Of a stretch of DNA of 64,000 nucleotides, positions 61,040 to 64,000 are shown piece by piece; within the stretch, counting starts at the first letter, position 1; each line of letters begins with the position of its first letter. Both the position numbers and the translations under genes were made by a program. Location of the stretch: the NCBI GenBank assembly GCA_028868695.1, contig JAGWTZ010000002.1, positions 46,128-110,127 on the forward strand. Reading direction: 5' to 3'. This DNA comes from Alphaproteobacteria bacterium. GTDB taxonomy: Bacteria > Pseudomonadota > Alphaproteobacteria > Rhizobiales > Aestuariivirgaceae. The notes beneath the pieces are model-generated. The model did not search any database. It saw only the letters and a program-made list of their open reading frames with translations, and was not told where the DNA came from.

Positions 61040-61831
61040 CAGAAGCTTGAGGAACTTGTCCACCTCGGCCTTGCTGGTGTGGATCACATTGCTGCCCACC
61101 GGCCAGGCGCCGCTGTGCACTTCGCCAACCCATTCCTTGAAGGCGGCGATGCGCATTTCCTGAATGCGGTCAAATTCCTTGGCGAGGTTGGCATATTGCT
61201 TGGAATGGCGCGGCATGTGGCCAGTGTTGGTGCCCAGAACATCGCAGGCAAAGAGATATTGGCAATCCCCACCCTTGCCGCCGCCCATCGAAACCATGAA
61301 CAGCGAACTGCGCTTTGAAATCTCCGCCGTCATCTCTTCAGGCACAACCTCGATCTCAACGCCGAACGCACCCGCCTCTTCATAGCGCCTGCAGCGTTCA
61401 TAGATCGCCAGCGCGCTGTCCGCCGTCTTGCCCACGGCCTTGAAGCCGCCGGTCCAGGTGCAATAATGCGGCACCAGGCCCACATGGCCGATGACGGGGA
61501 TATACTCATCCGCCATGCGCCTCACCGTGTCGAAGGAGGCCGCGCAATAAACCGCATCGGCGCCCGCCTCCATCATCTGGAAGGCCCAGCGCAGATAGTC
61601 GTCCTGCGCGGCGGGCGCGGAATAAAGCGGCATGCCCGGAATGGCGAAGATCGAAGGTGCCACATCGCGGAACTGCTTCTGCAGCAACAGCTCGGCGGGA
61701 ACCGAGCACATGTCGATGCCCGCGGCTTCCGCCGCCGCCAGCTCTTCCCAATTCTCCACGCGCATCATGGTGTATTGGTATTTGCCCTTGTTGGCGCGCA
61801 CATCGGCGACGGTGGGGCGTTTCTTGCGCAT
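61028..61831 (-). CDS. PanB-fold protein lacking the PanB metal-site residues
   Basis: 267 residues resembling ketopantoate hydroxymethyltransferase in length and order: VIGHVGLVPHYCTWTGGFKAVGKT near 114 corresponds to PanB GHLGLTPQ...GGYKVQGR, and VEIEVVPEEM near 158 retains the Glu of the PanB LECVP segment. But the positions of the PanB metal ligands and lysine read SVPAE for VGDS, IPGMP for LADLP and YCAAS for KIEGG. Ketopantoate synthesis is therefore doubtful. The start at 61831 has AAGGG upstream; ATG 61840 overlaps the ferredoxin reductase stop. In an operon with a demethylase-type oxygenase, a C1-linked role is conceivable but unproven. Confidence 0.85.
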   Translation of the reverse strand: MRKKRPTVADVRANKGKYQYTMMRVENWEELAAAEAAGIDMCSVPAELLLQKQFRDVAPSIFAIPGMPLYSAPAAQDDYLRWAFQMMEAGADAVYCAASFDTVRRMADEYIPVIGHVGLVPHYCTWTGGFKAVGKTADSALAIYERCRRYEEAGAFGVEIEVVPEEMTAEISKRSSLFMVSMGGGKGGDCQYLFACDVLGTNTGHMPRHSKQYANLAKEFDRIQEMRIAAFKEWVGEVHSGAWPVGSNVIHTSKAEVDKFLKLLPEG

Positions 61832-61836
61832 CGGGT

Positions 61837-63051
61837 TCATCCCTTCATCAGTGACTTGAGTGGAACTGAAACATCAGCCAGCGCCGCGGCGGCGGGCTTC
61901 ATCTGCTTGGCAATCATCATCTCGGCCAGCTTCACATCGCGCGCCACTGAATTGCCCGGCCCAATGCCGGAAACGCCCATCAGGCGGCCATCGTCGGCCA
62001 GGTGGAACAGCAGCAGCGCCCCCGGCGCCGGCACACGCTGCACCACATGGGGCCCAAGGTCGGCCACCCCTGCGATCTGCAGCGAGAGGTCATATTGGTC
62101 AGACCAGAACCACGGAATGTTGGTGTGCGCCTTGTGGCCGCCCAGCAGGTTTTCAGCCACCGTGGCCGCCTGCTCCTGCGCGTTGCGCCAGGCTTCAAGC
62201 CGCATCCGCCGCCCGGCGAACAGCTCATGCGGGAAGGAGCAGCAATCCCCCGCCGCATAGATGTCAGGCTCCGAGGTTTGCAGCTCGGCATTGCAGGCAA
62301 TGCCGTTTTCAATTGCAAGGCCCGCCTGTTGCGCCAGCCGGATTTCCGGCGCGGCACCAATGCCCGCAATGATGGTGTCGGCCACGATCTCGCGCCCGTC
62401 GGCCAGCTTCACGGCATGGGCGGTGATCTCGGCAATGCCCACGCCCACGCACATGTTGACGCCCGCCTGCACGTGCCGGTCATGCACGATCTTGGCGATG
62501 GCTTCGGGAACGCCGCGCATCAGGATGCGCGGTTGCATCTCAACCAGCGCCACGCTGCAGCCGCGCTTCAAAGCGGAGGAGGCCACTTCGAGTCCGATGA
62601 ACCCGCCGCCGATCACCACGATGCTCTTGCCCGGCTGGAAGCGGCGGCGCAGTTCGATGGCGTCACGGTGGTCGCGCAGGGTGAGCGCATGGTCTCCGCT
62701 GGCGCCTGGCAACTTGCGCGGCTTGGCGCCGGTGGCCAGCAGCAGCTTGTCATAGGCCACGCGGCGGCCATCGCCCAGCACCACGGCCTTGCCCGCCGTA
62801 TCCAGGCTGTCCACATGCATGCCCAGCAGCGTCTTCAGCTTCAGGGAGTCAACTATTGAATGGTCCAGAAGCCAGATGGGCCCGGCTTCCTGCTCATCGG
62901 TGATGGTGGATTTGGAAAGCGGCGGCCTGTCGTAAGGCAGGTGCACTTCCTCGCCGATCAGCGTGATCTCGCCCTCATAGCCCGAGGCGCGCAGGTTGAT
63001 GCAAGCCCGCGCCCCGGCCATGCCCGCACCGATGATGACGATGCCGCCCAT
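61837..63051 (-). CDS. mocF: Ferredoxin reductase, FAD/NAD-dependent (MocF-like)
   Basis: 404 residues, class of BphA4/rubredoxin reductases. FAD motif IVIIGAGMAGARAC at 4-17, DRPPLSKS near 41, NAD motif IVVIGGGFIGLEVA near 144, second FAD motif DIYAAGDCCSFP near 266, ending with the C-terminal domain IPWFWSDQYDLSLQIAG near 312. It passes electrons from NAD(P)H to the Rieske ferredoxin encoded by the preceding gene, with whose stop its ATG overlaps (TGATG). The gene order oxygenase-ferredoxin-reductase is that of mocDEF. Confidence 0.92.
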   Translation of the reverse strand: MGGIVIIGAGMAGARACINLRASGYEGEITLIGEEVHLPYDRPPLSKSTITDEQEAGPIWLLDHSIVDSLKLKTLLGMHVDSLDTAGKAVVLGDGRRVAYDKLLLATGAKPRKLPGASGDHALTLRDHRDAIELRRRFQPGKSIVVIGGGFIGLEVASSALKRGCSVALVEMQPRILMRGVPEAIAKIVHDRHVQAGVNMCVGVGIAEITAHAVKLADGREIVADTIIAGIGAAPEIRLAQQAGLAIENGIACNAELQTSEPDIYAAGDCCSFPHELFAGRRMRLEAWRNAQEQAATVAENLLGGHKAHTNIPWFWSDQYDLSLQIAGVADLGPHVVQRVPAPGALLLFHLADDGRLMGVSGIGPGNSVARDVKLAEMMIAKQMKPAAAALADVSVPLKSLMKG

Positions 63052-63365
63052 CAGGCGATATCGATGAAGACGCGCCCGCCTTCAACCTTGGTGGGATAGG
63101 TCTTGAGATTGATGATGCAGGGCGCACCCCGCGCCTGGCCGGTCTTGTAGTCAAAGCGGCCATTGTGCTTGGGGCACTCGATGATGTTGTCCATCACCAG
63201 CCCGTCGCACAGATGCACCTTCTCATGGGTGCACAGGCCGTCGGTGGCGTAATACTTGTCCTCCGGCGAACGGTAGACCGCGAAGGTGCGGCCCGCGTGA
63301 TCAAAGCGGATCACATCCTCATTGCCCACCGCATCAGCGGCGCAGGCGTCAACCCATTGTGCCAT
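63051..63365 (-). CDS. mocE: Rieske-type [2Fe-2S] ferredoxin (MocE-like)
   Basis: 104 residues. Rieske ligands Cys 45 and His 47 in GLCTHEKVHL, and Cys 64 and His 67 in IECPKHNGRFD. The size is that of a stand-alone ferredoxin, not an oxygenase subunit. It transfers electrons from the reductase to the membrane oxygenase encoded 18 nt upstream. MocE was described as the ferredoxin of rhizopine degradation in rhizobia; biphenyl-dioxygenase-type ferredoxins are the next nearest group. Confidence 0.93.
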   Translation of the reverse strand: MAQWVDACAADAVGNEDVIRFDHAGRTFAVYRSPEDKYYATDGLCTHEKVHLCDGLVMDNIIECPKHNGRFDYKTGQARGAPCIINLKTYPTKVEGGRVFIDIA

Positions 63366-63383
63366 GTCTTGGTTTCCTCACAT

Positions 63384-64000
63384 TCATTCCGCCGCGGCGG
63401 GCATGGCTTGTCCATGCAGGCCGGGCTGATAGGGTTTCGCGGAAGGTGGCAACTTGCGCACCAGGTAAATGTCTTCGCCGCGCATCTGCCGCGCCCATAC
63501 CGGGAAGATCTCCTTATAGCAGGCCCAGATCGAAGAGGTAGGCGCAGGCAGGTCATTCTTGATCAGCGCATGCAGCTTCGGCAGCGCATGATAGGGCACC
63601 ATGGGGAACATGTGATGCTCCACATGGTAGTTCATGTTCCAGTAGATGAAGCGTGAGATGGGGTTGATGTAAACGGTGCGCGAGTTCATCCGGTGGTCGA
63701 GCACATTGTCAGCCAGGCCGCCATGCTGCATCAGCCCGGTGAGAATGTGGTGCCAGGCGCCATAGAAGCGCGGCAGGCCGATGAGCAGCGCCGGCAGGAC
63801 CGAGTGGAAATAGAAGCAGGCGGCAATCATTGCGGCATAGATCAGCGTCCAGATGCGCGCCACCAGGATCACCCTCGGCCACTCCATTTCGGGAATGAAG
63901 GTCTTTTCATCCGCGCTGATCGCGCCAATGGCGTTCATCAGCATGTTCTTCATCGCTGCCCACACATCGGTGACACCGATGAAGGCGCCAGCCACCTTCA
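63384..64000 (-). CDS. mocD: Membrane fatty-acid-desaturase-family oxygenase (MocD-like), N-terminus beyond the window
   Basis: C-terminal 205 residues of a di-iron membrane oxygenase. Visible: two hydrophobic segments (about ARIWTLIYAAMIAACFYFHS), the His motif MQHGGLADN and the final cluster MNYHVEHHMFPMVPYHALPKLH, the desaturase H-x2-HH box. The frame stays open to the window edge, so the start is missing. With the ferredoxin and reductase downstream this matches MocD, the oxygenase assigned to attack on the methoxy group of 3-O-methyl-scyllo-inosamine. Alkane or lipid oxidation cannot be ruled out. Confidence 0.88.
   Translation of the reverse strand, partial: KVAGAFIGVTDVWAAMKNMLMNAIGAISADEKTFIPEMEWPRVILVARIWTLIYAAMIAACFYFHSVLPALLIGLPRFYGAWHHILTGLMQHGGLADNVLDHRMNSRTVYINPISRFIYWNMNYHVEHHMFPMVPYHALPKLHALIKNDLPAPTSSIWACYKEIFPVWARQMRGEDIYLVRKLPPSAKPYQPGLHGQAMPAAAE

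Noticed and set aside
61028..61831. Annotation as functional panB for pantothenate synthesis
   Set aside because: Apparent loss of the metal-binding and lysine positions, and catabolic-operon context without panC.

Overview
The window looks like chromosomal DNA of a free-living or plant-associated alphaproteobacterium, most likely Hyphomicrobiales (Rhizobiales). The grounds are high GC, alphaproteobacterial gene families (FrcBCA-type sugar transport, MocDEF-type oxygenase, Tad/Cpa pili) and an initiator tRNA with a weakened A-U/G-C/G-C anticodon stem of the kind I recall from rhizobia. I see no phage, insertion sequence, CRISPR array or rRNA. Genus cannot be told from this sequence.

Layout. 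0-2 kb: start of an RbsA-type ABC ATPase and its periplasmic binding protein, with a strong promoter, an operator-like palindrome and an attenuator. 2.3-5.8 kb: pyruvate carboxylase. 5.9-8.9 kb: gluconokinase, gluconate 5-dehydrogenase-like SDR, a divergent 2-hydroxyacid/2-ketogluconate reductase and a thioredoxin-fold protein. 8.9-11.4 kb: non-pyrrolysine MttB-type methyltransferase with a LysR regulator and repeated GCTTGA-N7-TCAAGC boxes. 11.5-14.8 kb: operon of hydroxyacid dehydrogenase, aldehyde dehydrogenase and RpiR regulator. 15-18.7 kb: lipid-linked glycan cassette (multi-pass GT-C-like protein, GtrB-like GT2, methyltransferase, small EamA transporter). 18.7-32.4 kb: complete-looking Tad pilus locus with two tandem Flp pilins. 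32.6-34.8 kb: acyltransferase built of two AT3-like halves. 35.4-42.3 kb: synthase-dependent exopolysaccharide cluster (UDP-xylose synthase, GalE, BcsA-like synthase, Ugd, secreted protein, GH26-like hydrolase).

43.4-54.3 kb: long leftward sugar/cyclitol operon, led by a membrane di-iron hydroxylase, then a complete FrcBCA-like transporter, three Gfo/Idh/MocA dehydrogenases, a sugar isomerase/epimerase, an aldo/keto reductase, a creatininase-family hydrolase and an SDR; a LacI regulator is divergent. 55.7 kb: tRNA-fMet. 56.2-59 kb: two exported proteins of unknown role. 59.1-64 kb: MocD-MocE-MocF oxygenase system (truncated by the window end) with a PanB-fold protein lacking the PanB metal ligands, an inositol-2-dehydrogenase-like enzyme and an SDR.

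How it fits together. Three separate loci (both window ends and 43-54 kb) have the gene content of inositol, methoxy-cyclitol (rhizopine-like) or rare-sugar uptake and oxidation. Two of them share an 18/20-bp operator-like element in the same orientation although they lie 52 kb apart, suggesting one regulon. The most novel-looking items are the 43-54 kb operon, which resembles a double-oxidation/hydrolytic ring-opening cyclitol route, the PanB-like protein tied to an O-demethylase-type oxygenase, the candidate xylose-containing polysaccharide synthase, and the tandem-domain acyltransferase.
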